A DNA stretch of 15,204 nucleotides from [Eubacterium] saphenum (GTDB taxonomy: Bacteria > Bacillota > Clostridia > Oscillospirales > Ruminococcaceae): positions 1 to 15,204 of the forward strand of contig SFLN01000041.1 in the NCBI GenBank assembly GCA_004554555.1. Reading direction: 5' to 3'. The translations under genes were made by a program, and so were the position numbers. Within the stretch, counting starts at the first letter, position 1. Each line of letters begins with the position of its first letter. The notes beneath the pieces are model-generated. The model made no database searches. It was not told the DNA's origin and saw only the letters and a list, made by a program, of their open reading frames with translations. Of this stretch, positions 14,877 to 15,204 are shown one piece after another.

Positions 14877-14905
14877 ATGATACCACACATTCGCGGAATT
14901 GTCAA
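14877..14905 (-). promoter_or_regulatory. Sigma-A type promoter of the acyP operon
   Basis: On the minus strand a consensus TTGACA (14900-14905) is followed after 17 bases by TATCAT (14877-14882). Transcription would begin near 14870, about 30 bases before acyP. Confidence 0.88.
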
Positions 14906-15033
14906 GGATTTGCGGTTGAATAAAATAAATTCGCCCCCGGAAGAAACTAGGGACGAAATACGCTGCCGGTCGCACCGACTTTGGTATTGTATTCGGAAAA
15001 TCTCCCCCTAAAAACAGGAGAGCCACCCGCGGC

Positions 15034-15069
15034 TTTTGTCAATTTCTCACAAGCACGAAATTGACAAAA
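15034..15069. repeat. 13-bp perfect inverted repeat
   Basis: TTTTGTCAATTTC (15034-15046) and GAAATTGACAAAA (15057-15069) are perfect reverse complements around a ten-base loop. The A/T-rich outer ends would let it act as a weak terminator on either strand, though no gene ends next to it. Confidence 0.85.
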
Positions 15070-15077
15070 ACGCAGAA

Positions 15078-15102
15078 GCGGACGGTTCTACGAACAGTCC
15101 GC
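15078..15102. repeat. Inverted repeat, 10 pairs with one mismatch
   Basis: GCGGAC-G-GTTC, a three-base TAC loop, then GAAC-A-GTCCGC: six outer and four inner pairs separated by one G/A mismatch. Confidence 0.8.
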
Positions 15103-15150
15103 AAGTGTGAGATTGTGACTGAATAGATTTTCGCTTGCGGGCACAAAAAT

Positions 15151-15174
15151 CGCTCCTAGATGAAACTAGGAGCG
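15151..15174. repeat. 9-bp perfect inverted repeat
   Basis: CGCTCCTAG (15151-15159) and CTAGGAGCG (15166-15174) are perfect complements around a six-base loop. The right arm carries the GAAACTAGG word that also occurs at 14943. Confidence 0.85.
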
Positions 15175-15183
15175 GAAAAGGGT

Positions 15184-15198
15184 GCAGCGTCACGCTGC
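15184..15198. repeat. 6-bp inverted repeat with triloop
   Basis: GCAGCG (15184-15189), TCA loop, CGCTGC (15193-15198). The right arm repeats CGCTGC seen at 14961-14966. Confidence 0.75.
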
Positions 15199-15204
15199 TG
15201 TGAT

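Larger units (their letters stand above)
14934..15204. repeat. Intergenic hairpin cluster, no gene seen; cut by window edge
   Basis: No supportable gene lies in this stretch. It carries at least five inverted repeats: 14932-14955 (imperfect), 15001-15022 (TCTCC/GGAGA arms), 15034-15069, 15078-15102, 15151-15174, and 15184-15198 at the right. Two modules share GAAACTAGG (14943-14951 and 15162-15170) and ACGCTGC (14960-14966 and 15192-15198). The first hairpin pairs better as minus-strand RNA because U-G wobbles then form, so the minus strand may be the folded one. It may be a dispersed palindromic intergenic repeat, a MITE-like element or a structured RNA. The right boundary is outside the window. 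Confidence 0.5.

Noticed and set aside
13266..14923. Long plus-strand open frames of 186, 253 and 146 codons
   Set aside because: They lie opposite well-supported minus-strand genes with clear family motifs (GNAT, amidohydrolase, acylphosphatase) and have no motifs of their own.
14934..15204. tRNA, RNase P RNA, tmRNA or CRISPR array
   Set aside because: No cloverleaf with T-loop GTTCRA, no recognisable RNase P or tmRNA core, and no regularly spaced identical repeats with unique spacers.

Overview
The window looks like a piece of a Bacillota chromosome, most probably a Clostridia member of the Oscillospiraceae/Ruminococcaceae type. The reasons are strong AGGAGG-type ribosome sites, textbook TTGACA-17-TATAAT promoters, compact operons, and gene content (short ProB, SPFH protein with zinc ribbons, FeoB-associated Cys-rich protein, ABC-F protein). 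Two hand-counted 60-base stretches inside genes gave about 55-58% G+C, while the intergenic DNA is AT-rich. No rRNA, tRNA, CRISPR array, transposase or phage gene is visible.

Layout. (1) 1-219, minus: 5' part of a small membrane protein gene that runs off the left edge, with its own promoter. (2) A divergent promoter at 378-406 drives a plus-strand operon, 484-6963: proB, proA, a 288-residue single-span membrane protein, a 428-residue lipoprotein with a serine-rich spacer, an ABC-F ATPase and a 110-residue membrane protein. It ends at a strong terminator (6970-7004). (3) 7006-8453: a free-standing SPFH/zinc-ribbon gene with its own promoter and terminator. (4) 8456-12893: promoter, pth, mfd and a 61-residue Cys-rich membrane protein, ending in a hairpin that can terminate transcription from both sides. 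(5) 12908-14905, minus: an operon read from a promoter at 14877-14905, containing acylphosphatase, an amidohydrolase, a GNAT acetyltransferase and a 99-residue AT-rich orphan. (6) 14934-15204: non-coding DNA packed with hairpins and short direct repeats, cut by the right edge.

Functionally, proB and proA make the first two steps of proline synthesis from glutamate. The membrane protein and lipoprotein behind them look like an envelope pair of unknown job. ABC-F and Pth act on ribosomes and stalled translation products, and Mfd on stalled RNA polymerase. The minus-strand operon is a set of small metabolic enzymes with no obvious single pathway.

Most of the window is ordinary housekeeping sequence. 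I do not see a clear new defence or mobile system. The parts most worth a second look are the hairpin cluster at the right end, the 99-residue AT-rich orphan, the 288-residue protein plus Ser-linker lipoprotein pair, and two 5' leader hairpins (proB and pth).
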